A stretch of DNA of 64,000 nt from Bacillota bacterium (GCA_023408075.1 JAEYKW010000025.1:248001-312000); one strand, 5' to 3'. Positions 32,320 through 41,006 are shown, numbered from the stretch's first letter. Notes: generated by a model from the letters alone, not told the origin. Made by a program: numbers and translations.

Positions 32320-32754
32320 TTACACCCCGTATTCCGCAAGCCCCGCAATCGCGTCGCTTCCGGCCACTTCGAGCATGTACGCATCCCACTTTTCCTTGCC
32401 CCATATCTCAGCGCGGTTGGACGCGCCGATCATCACGACTTCCTTATCTATCCCTGCCTCATCGCGAAGCTGCTGCGGGATGAGAATGCGGCCCTGCTTA
32501 TCGGGCTCACATTTGCTCGCGCCCGAGAAGATCATACGCACATAGCATTGAGCCTTGGCATCCGACTGCGGAATGGCATTCAGCTTGGCCGCAAACTTAT
32601 CCCACTCTTCTTCCGAAAAGGCGCTTAAGCAGTTTTGATTGAGACGTGTGATGTAAAAAGGTTCGCCAAGTTCGACTCTAAGCTTGGCTGGCACTGCGAG
32701 CCGGCCCTTTTCGTCGACGCTATGGAAAAAACGTCCGATCAGCGATCCTTGCAC
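32320..32754 (-). CDS. mraZ: Transcriptional regulator MraZ
   Basis: A 144-residue protein with two SpoVT/AbrB-like halves, each with the family motif (FHSVDEKGRLAVPAKLR near residue 11; CEPDKQGRILIPQQLR near residue 83). The start is GTG 32754 with GGAG upstream. MraZ binds repeats in front of its own gene and controls the dcw cluster; such repeats are present at 32836-32881. Confidence 0.96.
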   Translation of the reverse strand: MQGSLIGRFFHSVDEKGRLAVPAKLRVELGEPFYITRLNQNCLSAFSEEEWDKFAAKLNAIPQSDAKAQCYVRMIFSGASKCEPDKQGRILIPQQLRDEAGIDKEVVMIGASNRAEIWGKEKWDAYMLEVAGSDAIAGLAEYGV

Positions 32755-32835
32755 TGTCTCTCCTCCGGCAGCCTTATGCCTCGTCAGACATTTTTGCCGC
32801 CCCCAACGGGGTTATAGGGTGTGGCTTCTACTCTT

Positions 32836-32881
32836 CACCACTTTATGAGTTTTCCTCACCATTCTTACCCACTTTTCCCCA
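32836..32881 (-). promoter_or_regulatory. MraZ box upstream of mraZ
   Basis: On the minus strand TGGGG (32881-32877), TGGGT (32871-32867) and TGGTG (32861-32857) are exactly 10 bases apart. A further TGGTG lies at 32840-32836. This matches the known MraZ binding pattern of short TGGGN-type repeats with one helical turn between them. Confidence 0.82.
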
Positions 32882-33130
32882 CTTGATTATGACTATTCGG
32901 TATTGAAGCCGTAATTCCTTCTTAATTCTGAATATAATTTCAACTAAATTTTTATAATTGTAGCCTGTAAAAGCGGGTTATACAACATGTGGTGGAGAAT
33001 GTATGTTTGCCCGAACGGGCGTTTGCATAAGCAGTGTAAAATCAGGTATACTGCCGAAAACGGGCGGCGGCGCATTTTAGCTTGCAGTCCGGGCACCGTG
33101 CGTATAGAATTGGTAACAGGAGGAATAACG

Positions 33131-33781
33131 ATGAAAAAGCAAAGCGACCCTATTGATGTGCTCGACGATGAGCTGATACCATCCGAAAGCCGTCAGGAGC
33201 CTGTGAATAAAAAATTAAGGCTGACTATCGGCATTGCGGCGGCCCTGCTGATCTGCGCGTTGGCTGTGGCTCTGCCCTCGCTGCTTCAAGCGGCCGTCCC
33301 TCCCGTTGGAGCTGAAAACGCTGCCACCCCGGGGCAGGCGCAAACGTCTGCCTTGCCCGCCGGAAATTCGGAACTGGCCGTCACCGTCTACGCAGTTGAA
33401 TGGAAAGAGACTGTATTGCAGCCGGACGTGACAATCGCGCTCAACGAATACTCCCCCTTGCAAAGCAGTGTGCCCGGTTTGCCCTTCATTATCACCGCAG
33501 GCGGCGAGGATTTGGGCAAGGACAGCATACGCGTTGATGTGAATGCGGGCAGCCTCATCACATGGAACCCGCCCGATTACAGCGTGAAGCAGCGCGGCAA
33601 CACTTATGTGGTGTCCTCCGGAGATACGGTATATTGGTCGCCGCTCGATGCGCAGGGTGATGCAATCGGTCAATGTCAAATGACCGTCACCGCGTTCGAC
33701 AGCGAGAATCAAGCGCACGCCGTGACCATTGCCATCAGCCAGACGTCGGATTACAATTACACGGCGGAAATCAAAAAATAA
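33131..33781 (+). CDS. Membrane-anchored exported protein of unknown function
   Basis: The start ATG 33131 has AGGAGG at good spacing; the open frame further up is not supported. The 216 residues comprise a 35-residue charged cytoplasmic part, one membrane helix (LTIGIAAALLICALAVALPSL), a Thr/Ala/Pro linker, and an extracellular domain of about 150 residues that looks beta-rich, with repeated aromatic and Gly positions. No family is recognised. A G+C-rich hairpin follows the stop. It is divergent from mraZ. Confidence 0.8.
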   Translation: MKKQSDPIDVLDDELIPSESRQEPVNKKLRLTIGIAAALLICALAVALPSLLQAAVPPVGAENAATPGQAQTSALPAGNSELAVTVYAVEWKETVLQPDVTIALNEYSPLQSSVPGLPFIITAGGEDLGKDSIRVDVNAGSLITWNPPDYSVKQRGNTYVVSSGDTVYWSPLDAQGDAIGQCQMTVTAFDSENQAHAVTIAISQTSDYNYTAEIKK

Positions 33782-33783
33782 AC

Positions 33784-33801
33784 GGAGGCCAATCGGCCTC
33801 C
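33784..33801 (+). terminator. Possible terminator hairpin of the exported-protein gene
   Basis: GGAGGCC-N4-GGCCTCC directly after the stop codon, but no T run follows. Confidence 0.4.
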
Positions 33802-33818
33802 GCCAGAACGTGTCTTAA

Positions 33819-33938
33819 GGCTTCCCCTATGAGGGGAAGCTGTCGCCGCCAGGCGACTGATGAGGTGTTCGTATGCACAGCTTCTGACCGACACCTCATC
33901 CGGCGCTGCGCGCCACCTTCTCCTCAAAGGAGAAGGCT
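33819..33938. repeat. Interspersed repeat family A, most complete copy
   Basis: About 120 bp. It has end hairpins (CTTCCCC-AT-GAGGGGAAG on the left; CCTTCTCC-TCAAA-GGAGAAGG on the right) and inner inverted arms TGATGAGGTG and CACCTCATC. Similar copies occur at 4263, 13346, 34121, 34318 and 49488. No ORF; MITE- or REP-like. Confidence 0.85.
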
Positions 33939-33999
33939 TTTCTCTTAAACAACGCCTTTCTCATCAAGTGGAGCGAAGCGACGCCTATTCGGTGCATTG

Positions 34000-34063
34000 T
34001 ATCCCATGGCCAATCGCTTTTAACCATGGGATTCCTCTTCCGCTCATGCATCATCGGAATGAC
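34000..34063. repeat. Interspersed repeat family C, copy 2
   Basis: CCCATGG...CCATGGGATTCCTC-TTCCGCTCATGC-ATCATCGGAATGACAC, matching 13261-13300 and 56698-56759. Confidence 0.75.
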
Positions 34064-34120
34064 ACTTGTTGCTTTTCAGCATACTCACGGAGGTCCATTC
34101 CTCCGTCTTTTATTTGTGAC

Positions 34121-34210
34121 TGAGGAAGGTGTTCACCGCAATTGATGTAAAGCGTTTTTGACCGACACTTCATGCGGCGCTGCGCGCCACCTTCTCCTCA
34201 AAGGGGAAGG
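34121..34210. repeat. Interspersed repeat family A, copy with diverged left end
   Basis: The right half, from GACCGACACTTCATGCGGCG through CTCCTCAAAGGGGAAGG, is nearly identical to that at 33885-33936. The left half is only partly recognisable. Confidence 0.75.
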
Positions 34211-34246
34211 TTTTTTTATGTCCGGCACGAATATGCGCATGCAAAT

Positions 34247-34270
34247 AAAAAAGGAGGCGAAGCAGCCTCC
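34247..34270 (-). terminator. Terminator of the 34417-34800 lipoprotein gene
   Basis: GGAGGC-N6-GCCTCC (34253-34270) followed on the minus strand by T6. A family A repeat lies between this hairpin and the stop codon, so the repeat is probably transcribed in the 3' untranslated region. Confidence 0.82.
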
Positions 34271-34317
34271 TCAATATTCTGATGAATTTTACAGTCCCCG
34301 CAGGGGGTAACTCGGGA

Positions 34318-34405
34318 GCTGTCGCCGCCAAGCGACTGATGAGGTGTTCGTATGCACAGCTTCTGCTTGCCACCTCATTCCGCGCCACCTTCTCCCCGGC
34401 AAGGC
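34318..34405. repeat. Interspersed repeat family A, copy in a 3' UTR
   Basis: GCTGTCGCCGCC-AAGCGACTGATGAGGTG, the shared TTCGTATGCACAGCTTCTG block, and CACCTCATTCC-GCGCCACCTTCTCC. It lies between the lipoprotein stop codon and its terminator. Confidence 0.8.
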
Positions 34406-34416
34406 AGCTCCTTATT

Positions 34417-34800
34417 TTAGAAACCATATCCCGCATCATACTGTTTTAGTTCGCCCGGAATATCCGTGACGCCGACCGCCTTATACAGCATAGGCGAATC
34501 CATCATACCGCTTATCAGCATATCGCAAATCCATTGATCTGGGTCATAGCCTTTAACAGTGAAAATCACGGAATCGGCGCTGTCCTCACGAACGCCGATT
34601 TTTTTGTCAAGCAAATCTTCATCGCACGCACCAAACGGGCGGTAGGTAACATCGTCGATAGTTATTTCAACACAGTTCAGTTCGTCATTTTCTGCGACTT
34701 CATACTTTGGCAGATTGGAATCATCTTCTTTCTTTATCGCGCAAGCGGCAAGTGATAACATCATCGCCACGAGAACCAAGAGCAAAATATACCTTTTCAT
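34417..34800 (-). CDS. Small lipoprotein of unknown function
   Basis: The start is ATG 34800 (GGAGG nine bases upstream); an earlier ATG is too close to that site. The 127 residues have a lipoprotein signal (KRYILLLVLVAMMLSLAAC) and a short acidic domain of about 105 residues with two later Cys residues (about 61 and 93) that could pair. No family recognised. A single gene with its own terminator. Confidence 0.78.
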   Translation of the reverse strand: MKRYILLLVLVAMMLSLAACAIKKEDDSNLPKYEVAENDELNCVEITIDDVTYRPFGACDEDLLDKKIGVREDSADSVIFTVKGYDPDQWICDMLISGMMDSPMLYKAVGVTDIPGELKQYDAGYGF

Positions 34801-34914
34801 CAAGCACATCCTCCGTTAACGCACGGCATTTCTCTAAGCACCGGTATTGATTTTGCCGCTTATTTATCACTTTTATAAACAAGCCGGGACAGCATACATC
34901 TGTCATTCAGCGGC

Positions 34915-34952
34915 AAAAAACCACAAGCGGCGCAGTCAAAAACTGCACCGCC
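34915..34952 (-). terminator. Terminator of VTC-DUF4956
   Basis: GCGGCGCAGT / ACTGCACCGCC arms (34927-34952) followed on the minus strand by TTGTGG and T6. Confidence 0.75.
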
Positions 34953-35016
34953 TATATACTTCCTTATTAGCCCCGCCCCAATGAGGCGGCTTATCATCTT
35001 ATTAAGTGACAGAGAT

Positions 35017-35688
35017 TTATGAAACCACGTCGCCCTTGTAGCTGATCAGCGACGCATTGTGCACGCCCGGAATGGCCGAGAACGAATCGATCATACCGGC
35101 TTCACTCTCTCTCAAGTTCATCTCGATGGTCAGCTCAATCGTGCCTTCCGAAACGATCTTGGATTTCAGCTTGCCGGACGGCAGCTTGCGCAGCACAGCC
35201 TGTACCTCTTTTTTGCTCGCCTCGTCAAACCGAAGCACGAGCATGAACGGCAGGTTCTTTTTGGATTTGAACAGATTCCAGACCAGCAGGAATACGCCGA
35301 TGACCGCCGACCCAACCAGCGCTTCCGTGTAGAATTGAGCGCCCAGCGTCAATCCGCACGCGATAGCCCAGAACATGAATATCGTATCCATGGGGTCTTT
35401 CACAGCCGTTCTGAAACGCACGATGGACAGCGCGCCGACCATACCGAACGACAGCGCAATGCTGGACGCCACCACCATGATGATCAATGAGGTCACCATC
35501 GTCAGCATGATCAGGGAAGTGCCGAAGCTTTTAACAAAAATCACACCCGAGAACGTCAGCCTATAGATTAAATACACAAAAAGACCAAGCACAAACGCAA
35601 GAACGACCGTTACAAGAATACCTTCAAGCGACACATCGCCTTGCATCTGAAACTTGTCTAATATACTTTTCTTAACGACATCACCCAT
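35017..35688 (-). CDS. DUF4956 membrane protein
   Basis: A 223-residue protein with four membrane helices in the first 145 residues, containing the family hallmark LSIVRFRTAVKDPMDTIFMFWAI (cited as a motif around residues 90-112). A cytoplasmic ferredoxin-like domain follows (about 146-223). The family is nearly always found beside VTC-type polyphosphate polymerase domains and CotH proteins, as here (13 bases after the VTC gene). It is thought to be the membrane partner of the VTC enzyme; its biochemical activity is not established. Confidence 0.9.
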   Translation of the reverse strand: MGDVVKKSILDKFQMQGDVSLEGILVTVVLAFVLGLFVYLIYRLTFSGVIFVKSFGTSLIMLTMVTSLIIMVVASSIALSFGMVGALSIVRFRTAVKDPMDTIFMFWAIACGLTLGAQFYTEALVGSAVIGVFLLVWNLFKSKKNLPFMLVLRFDEASKKEVQAVLRKLPSGKLKSKIVSEGTIELTIEMNLRESEAGMIDSFSAIPGVHNASLISYKGDVVS

Positions 35689-35701
35689 TTAATAGTTCCT
35701 C

Positions 35702-36874
35702 CTAATCAAACTTTCTGCATAATACATATTTTGATATGGCGCTTCTGTGCGCCGCATTCACATTGCTGAGTATCATCCGAATATATTCGGGCAGATAACG
35801 GTCGAACTTGACCTCAAGCACCATCATGCCCTCATCGAGCGCCGGCATCGTCGGCGCCAGCGGATTGAACACATCCTTAAGCCACAACCCGCCCCTTAAA
35901 TCCTTATCGAATGTGATGCGGACGTTTTCGAGTGATGACACAAATGCTTCGCGCCAATAGTCCACAATCACGCGCGGCCTTAATGAGTTGTTCTTCATCT
36001 GGACATAGATTTCATTCGCAAGCGGTTCCGGACGCCCCTCAAGCACACTGCAATCTCCCGCAATCAGGCGGTCGCTTTCGTCGCGCGTGAGACGGATGCT
36101 GACCTTGGAGATGTACTGCCCTTGCTTGATCTTTTTTTCAAACCGGATGACGTTGTCGCTGTAGTTATAGAACCGGATACGGTATTTGCACCGTTCGTCG
36201 TAGCCCGCAATTTTTTCCCTGACTGCCGTTTCATACACGTCGTCAAAGTAGACGCTGCGGATATGGTAATGCCCGTCGTCGTTCGCGTAGCGGTCCACCG
36301 CAAGCAGCGCCTTGATCGTATTGCGGAGCAACACATAGTCGTGATAGTTGATATAGAATTTAAGCTCATGACGGAAGCTCAGCTTGCCGTTCGGTGCCGT
36401 TTCCTGCAGGTAATCGGCATCGTGCAGATCGGTACGCGACAAATGCTCCGCCGGGCTGTATGTACGTTCGCCGTAGCGCTGCTGGGGCGCTCTGGCCGTC
36501 TCTGCAAACTGAAGATTTTCGGGCTGCGGCGACGGTTTTCTTCTCGGCGCGGTCTTAACCGGTTCTCTCGGCTTGGGCTTTTGCACCGGCATGTCATCAC
36601 CGAAAACATTGAGCTCGGCCGCTGGCTGCTGCCGCGTGCTGTTGTAGCGGCTGGCGAGCGCCGCGCCGCGTTTGTCGGCCTTTTTCGTTTTGGATGCGGC
36701 AGAAAAAACGCTGAGCTCAGCAGCTTTGGGTGCTTGGTGCCTGCCCTGTGAGACGCTTCGGGTCAAACTGCTGTTTCGGCTGAAATCCTGTGACGACAAA
36801 GGCTGAATGTCTTTGCGCTTGGCAATCGGCGTTTGTTTTTTCAGTTTTCTGAAGATGTCTTCATCCCGTGCCAT
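35702..36874 (-). CDS. VTC-domain polyphosphate polymerase-like protein
   Basis: A 390-residue protein. Residues 1-150 are basic, low-complexity and probably disordered. The C-terminal 235 residues form a VTC/CYTH tunnel domain with its substrate-binding residues in place: FRHELKFYI, YHIRSVYFDD, KYRIRFYNYS, IRFEKKIKQG and LEVKFDRYLPEYI. In yeast Vtc4 this fold makes polyphosphate from ATP. The bacterial proteins beside DUF4956 are presumed to make or bind polyphosphate at the membrane, but this is inference. The gene has its own promoter at 36997-37025. Confidence 0.9.
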   Translation of the reverse strand: MARDEDIFRKLKKQTPIAKRKDIQPLSSQDFSRNSSLTRSVSQGRHQAPKAAELSVFSAASKTKKADKRGAALASRYNSTRQQPAAELNVFGDDMPVQKPKPREPVKTAPRRKPSPQPENLQFAETARAPQQRYGERTYSPAEHLSRTDLHDADYLQETAPNGKLSFRHELKFYINYHDYVLLRNTIKALLAVDRYANDDGHYHIRSVYFDDVYETAVREKIAGYDERCKYRIRFYNYSDNVIRFEKKIKQGQYISKVSIRLTRDESDRLIAGDCSVLEGRPEPLANEIYVQMKNNSLRPRVIVDYWREAFVSSLENVRITFDKDLRGGLWLKDVFNPLAPTMPALDEGMMVLEVKFDRYLPEYIRMILSNVNAAHRSAISKYVLCRKFD

Positions 36875-36996
36875 ATTCCCTTATCCTTTGAATCCACCGC
36901 CCGCATGTGCGAACGGTACGGATTGATATCTGTCTCTTGGCTTCATGGCTGTCATCAACAGCACATTGTTAAGCTTGTGTTAAATAATCTCGAATG

Positions 36997-37025
36997 ATTG
37001 TATCATGCTCATAGTCAAAAGACAA
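36997..37025 (-). promoter_or_regulatory. Promoter of VTC-DUF4956
   Basis: TTGTCT (37025-37020), a 17-base spacer and TACAAT (37002-36997). It means this pair can be transcribed apart from the CotH gene upstream. Confidence 0.65.
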
Positions 37026-37095
37026 CACTTTTAGACTCATATTTCCATTATAACCCAACGGCATCTGATTGCCGTTTTCACAGCCGAGTTGCGCT

Positions 37096-40000
37096 TTAAC
37101 CGAAAAGGCTGCTCATCTGCTCGTCCGACAGATTAAAGCCGCTCTTCATCTGCTCGTCGGAAAAATCGAAATAGCCGCGCAGTGTGGATCCCGAAATGCC
37201 GAACATGCTCTTGAGCTGCTTGAGAACTTCATTCGGGCGCTTTTTCGCAAACGTACGCATTAATTCCACAGAATCTTCCCACTTTGTTTTGGTATCGGTG
37301 AATTTCGCGCGCTCCGCCGGCATTTCCGAAGCCACCGATGCCGCCACCTCATCAATCACGCCGATCAAATGGTCGGAGGTGTAGAAATTCTCCATAGACC
37401 ATGCGAACCGCTTCAAAAACGCTTCCCGCCACGGCTGGTACGACAGCAGCGCGTTGAACATCGTGGACCCGCAGACGTCGCTGGCCCTGCGACGCGACAG
37501 CGTCGGGTGGTCCGGCTTGTTGAACGACCAGCACATATCGTAGAATATCTGCTTCCACTTGCCGCCCGGCACCTGATAGAACTCCATATTGTAATAGTCG
37601 GAGTTTGCGAGATATATCTCATGGATGATGAAATCCATGAAGCTGTCGGTATCGAGCTCTGCCGCCACGTGATCGAAATTCTCTTTGACGGACATATCAT
37701 GTGAGGACGCGAATTGCAGCAGCGCTTTGTATCCCTCGTTGGTACCGTTGATCAGATGCCTGTCATCGTCGCTCGTGCCCGAGCCGACGATCATATTGAT
37801 GCTGTCCGGGTCCGCCACATTCTCATGCTGGGCCACAAAGTTTGTGGTGCGCTTTTCTTCCATGAAATAAACGCCCCAGTACTGGCCGTTCAGATACACC
37901 ACATAAGTTTTATAGCTCTGTGTTAACGCGTTGGTCTGGCCGCCGATCAGCTTTAATATCACCGCTTCCTTGATCTTTGCATACCACTGGTCCTGGCCGC
38001 CGCAGCGCAGCACGAGCGATTTGTATTCGGTAAACGGCAGGTTCTCAAAGAACGGGTATTTCATCATCCCTTTGCCGTATTGACTGCGCGCAATCAGCGC
38101 GAACGATTTCTGCTGGTTGTCGCGGCTGAAGCCGCCCTGTATGCGAATCGCCACATCCTGCCCGAATACCGGCTTGCCGTTCTCGTCAAACATTTCAAAC
38201 GACGCGGCACGCTCTGATTCCTTGCCCCTTTTCAGGTAGTTCGCCACCTCATAATGGTCCGTAGAGTCCTGTATCAACACAGGGTTTGGCCCCAGCATAT
38301 AAATGCCCGTCTGCGTGTTAAACAGATCGTCGGGGTTGCATGCGAGTGAAATGACAGGCAGCGTGTGCGACGCGCCGATGACATATGTCGCCGTCGTTGT
38401 GCCGCTGTCAAGAAAACCGTCCCGGAATGCGCGCGCGCGGATGAGCCCCGTAGCGCTCATCGGAATGGGGCCGGTATACGTTGTGGAGCTGGCGGTGGGC
38501 ACAGTGCCGTCGGTGGTGTAATGTATCGTGGCCCCCTGCGTGGCGCACGAGAGCGTCACCGTCTGAGCGGCATCGTAGCGGCCTGCCGGAATATCCGGTT
38601 TCGGATCGGCCACAAAGCCGCTGCTCGGGTTTGCATTTGCTGTGCCCGGTGTCGGCTGCGTAAAATAAAGAATACCGTCCTGCTGCGCCATTCTGCCGAC
38701 CGAGAGTCCGCGCGGCAGCGTATCGATGTTGAGCTTATCCTGCAAAACGCCCTGATTATTAAAAAGAGCCAGAACTTCTCCGCCTGCGCTCAGCTTAAAT
38801 GAGGTATGCACATAGTTTTTTTTTATGGTTTGATCGTTCGCGAGGCCGGATGCGAGCACCGTGTAGTACTCTCCCGGCGCGAGCGTTTTATCGGGCAGCC
38901 GGAACTTGCCCGGATTGCCCGTGTTGTCCGTCAGCCCGTAGCCCGCCAGATTTATGGCCTGGCTGCCTCGGTTGTAAATCTCAATCCAGTCGTAAGTTCC
39001 GCCGTTATCCTCCACGAGGTATTCCTGATTGGAGGCCATGACCTCACTGATCACGATATCTCCGAGCGCCACCGGGTTCGCGGTGATGAACTGTTGGTTG
39101 CCTTCGTCCGTATTCGCGTAGCCGGGCGACGGCTTGCTGCTGAGCGTCCATTCGCCCGTATAGGCGCTGCCGTCAAAAGTCCGCACATAGGCCATATCCG
39201 CCTGCGAATCGGACACCGTGACCTGGTCGAGTATCAGGCCGGTCGGCGTCGCGAGCGTGATCACTTCGTTGAATGAAGAGATGCCAAAGCTCGTATGAAT
39301 GGCGCCTTTTTCCAGGTCAGTCCCCGCACTGTCCTCCCCGGATGCGAACACGACCATATAAGCGCCCGGCTGAATCGTCACATCGGGGAACTTCCAATCC
39401 AATGCGTTCTGCGGATCGTCCGACAGCCCGTAATTAAGCAGGCTCACCGGCTCCGCACCCGCGTTATAAATCTCAATGTAGTCGTTGTAAACGCCTTTGT
39501 TATCCGTCAGCGTCGTCTTGTTGGCTGCCATCACCTCGGTGATCAGCAGTGTGGAATCAGCCGCATAACGGCTCGCCTGAAACGCCTGTGCGCCGGCTTC
39601 ATCATTGGAATACCCCGGCGTCGGGCTTTCCATCACCGCCCACGTGCCAGTGTCAGTCGCGGGCCGCCCCATGGACACATTCTTGGCCTGATCCTCATAT
39701 TCCACTTCGTCGGCAATCGTTCCCGCCGCATCCATCAGGTATATGCCGCCGCTGTCCGCGCTAAGCTTAAAACTCGTATGCAGCACACCGGCCGGGTCCG
39801 TCTCCGATTTGCCGGATGCAAACACCACAAGATAACCGCCCGCTTTGAGCGTCACATCGGGAAAAGGCCATTTGACAGCCGTTTTGTCATCCGAAAGCCC
39901 AAGGCCCGAAAGGCTGATATCCGTGCTGCCCGGATTGTAGAGTTCGATCCAGTCGCTGTTGTCGCCCTTGTCATCAACAAGGCTTCCGCCGTTGCTGGCC

Positions 40001-40146
40001 ATAAACTCATTGATAATCACGCCTGACGGCGCCGATGGAGCGGCTTGCCCATCCGGTGTCTTTTGTTCGGTTTGCAATAGAAAATATATACCAACGCATA
40101 AAGCCGCTATTAACACAACGGCTGCTAAACCTTTAAATGCTTTCAA
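37096..40146 (-). CDS. CotH kinase-family protein with three lamin-tail domains
   Basis: A 1016-residue protein starting at TTG 40146. N-terminal signal anchor (residues 5-25); three lamin-tail domains (about 40-165, 193-330, 362-490), each opening with INEFMASN/ITEVMAAN-like and DWIELYN-like blocks; a chitobiase-type beta sandwich (about 510-590, HYTTDGTVPTASSTTYTGP); and a CotH domain (about 600-930). CotH proteins are atypical kinases; Bacillus CotH phosphorylates spore-coat proteins. Here the active-site motif, usually D-x-D-W, reads DMCW (residues 870-873). The layout points to a surface protein. It ends with a repeated helix (FNLSDEQM). Upstream of the VTC/DUF4956 pair. Confidence 0.92.
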   Translation of the reverse strand: MKAFKGLAAVVLIAALCVGIYFLLQTEQKTPDGQAAPSAPSGVIINEFMASNGGSLVDDKGDNSDWIELYNPGSTDISLSGLGLSDDKTAVKWPFPDVTLKAGGYLVVFASGKSETDPAGVLHTSFKLSADSGGIYLMDAAGTIADEVEYEDQAKNVSMGRPATDTGTWAVMESPTPGYSNDEAGAQAFQASRYAADSTLLITEVMAANKTTLTDNKGVYNDYIEIYNAGAEPVSLLNYGLSDDPQNALDWKFPDVTIQPGAYMVVFASGEDSAGTDLEKGAIHTSFGISSFNEVITLATPTGLILDQVTVSDSQADMAYVRTFDGSAYTGEWTLSSKPSPGYANTDEGNQQFITANPVALGDIVISEVMASNQEYLVEDNGGTYDWIEIYNRGSQAINLAGYGLTDNTGNPGKFRLPDKTLAPGEYYTVLASGLANDQTIKKNYVHTSFKLSAGGEVLALFNNQGVLQDKLNIDTLPRGLSVGRMAQQDGILYFTQPTPGTANANPSSGFVADPKPDIPAGRYDAAQTVTLSCATQGATIHYTTDGTVPTASSTTYTGPIPMSATGLIRARAFRDGFLDSGTTTATYVIGASHTLPVISLACNPDDLFNTQTGIYMLGPNPVLIQDSTDHYEVANYLKRGKESERAASFEMFDENGKPVFGQDVAIRIQGGFSRDNQQKSFALIARSQYGKGMMKYPFFENLPFTEYKSLVLRCGGQDQWYAKIKEAVILKLIGGQTNALTQSYKTYVVYLNGQYWGVYFMEEKRTTNFVAQHENVADPDSINMIVGSGTSDDDRHLINGTNEGYKALLQFASSHDMSVKENFDHVAAELDTDSFMDFIIHEIYLANSDYYNMEFYQVPGGKWKQIFYDMCWSFNKPDHPTLSRRRASDVCGSTMFNALLSYQPWREAFLKRFAWSMENFYTSDHLIGVIDEVAASVASEMPAERAKFTDTKTKWEDSVELMRTFAKKRPNEVLKQLKSMFGISGSTLRGYFDFSDEQMKSGFNLSDEQMSSLFG

Positions 40147-40203
40147 GGCTTGTACACTCCCCGCCTAAAAATAACACAACCACACACATGAATAACAGAA
40201 CTG

Positions 40204-40232
40204 ATTTTACCACGCATTTTACCAAAAAACAA
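40204..40232 (-). promoter_or_regulatory. Promoter of the CotH gene
   Basis: TTGTTT (40232-40227), a 17-base spacer and TAAAAT (40209-40204), about 60 bases before the TTG start. Confidence 0.6.
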
Positions 40233-40308
40233 CCGACCGGCCCCACAATTCCAATTTCTTTCACATAATCGGCGAACGAAGCGAACACGATAAATGACAA
40301 ATCATAAT

Positions 40309-40342
40309 AAAAAAGCGCCTCGCCCCAGCCCGCATATGAGGC
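40309..40342 (-). terminator. Terminator of the zinc-ribbon protein genes
   Basis: GCCTC / GAGGC arms with a large loop and T6 on the minus strand, 45 bases after the stop at 40388. Confidence 0.6.
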
Positions 40343-40387
40343 TTAGACGAAGCACTTTGATGTTTTGTTCCGTTTTTCGGGCCGTTA

Positions 40388-40981
40388 TCAGTTTAAAAAA
40401 TCATCAAAGTTATAATCGCTCAAATCGCCGTTGAAGCCGTCAATGCCAAAATCGTCGAGCATATCCGAATAATCCTGCTGCTGCACATACTCGCGGGTAA
40501 AATACGTGCCTTCCACATTGAGCATGTTTCCTTCGAGCTCGAAACCGAACTCCTGAGACATCCCCAAAACTTCTACCGTCATTGAGCCCGATTTGCTGCC
40601 GGCGTCATACGTGTACTCGCCGGACATCGGTATGCCCGCCGTTTCATAGTTCACCGTACCGCCGCCCAAAAATTCGATCGTGCCGTATCCGCTCTGGTCG
40701 TACCATTTTCCCGCAATGCCGCCCGCACCGCCCGGCAGAATAAACACAAACAGCACGACAGCGAGTATCGCCAGCACACCAATTCCCACAGACAAACCGA
40801 TGATGAGCCCTTTGTGGCTTTTTCGCGGCTGATATGCCGGATACCCTTGCGCATACCCCGGATAATAGGGGGCCGCGGCGGGCGCCTGCGGCGGCTGCGG
40901 CGCACCCTTAAGCTTGCTGCCGCACCGGGTGCAGAACATCATTCCATCGTCAACCTGCTGACCGCATTTTGTACAAAACAT
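40388..40981 (-). CDS. Zinc-ribbon membrane protein (paralogue 2)
   Basis: The start is ATG 40981, with AAGGAG upstream, giving MFCTKCGQQVDDGMMFCTRC, an N-terminal zinc ribbon. A Pro/Ala/Tyr linker, one membrane helix (about 65-88) and an external domain of about 105 residues (GKWYDQSGYGTIEFLGGGTV onward) follow. The external part resembles a lipocalin-like or DUF5640-type beta sheet that also occurs twice in the gene just upstream, so the two genes are related by duplication. An acidic C-terminus ends the protein. Function unknown. Confidence 0.82.
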   Translation of the reverse strand: MFCTKCGQQVDDGMMFCTRCGSKLKGAPQPPQAPAAAPYYPGYAQGYPAYQPRKSHKGLIIGLSVGIGVLAILAVVLFVFILPGGAGGIAGKWYDQSGYGTIEFLGGGTVNYETAGIPMSGEYTYDAGSKSGSMTVEVLGMSQEFGFELEGNMLNVEGTYFTREYVQQQDYSDMLDDFGIDGFNGDLSDYNFDDFLN

Positions 40982-41006
40982 GCCTGACTCCTTTAAATAT
41001 AATTTA

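Noticed and set aside
33055..33130. Upstream extension of the exported-protein gene to 32987
   Set aside because: The added 48 residues lack a ribosome site and resemble translated intergenic DNA; ATG 33131 has AGGAGG at good spacing.
33819..34405. Clustered repeats as a CRISPR array
   Set aside because: The copies are about 90-120 bp long, internally palindromic, unevenly spaced and diverged; there are no regular short repeats with unique spacers and no cas genes.
37055..37080. Hairpin AACGGCA/TGCCGTT after the CotH gene as a terminator
   Set aside because: On the minus strand it is followed by GGGTTATAA rather than a U run, so I could not support it as an intrinsic terminator.
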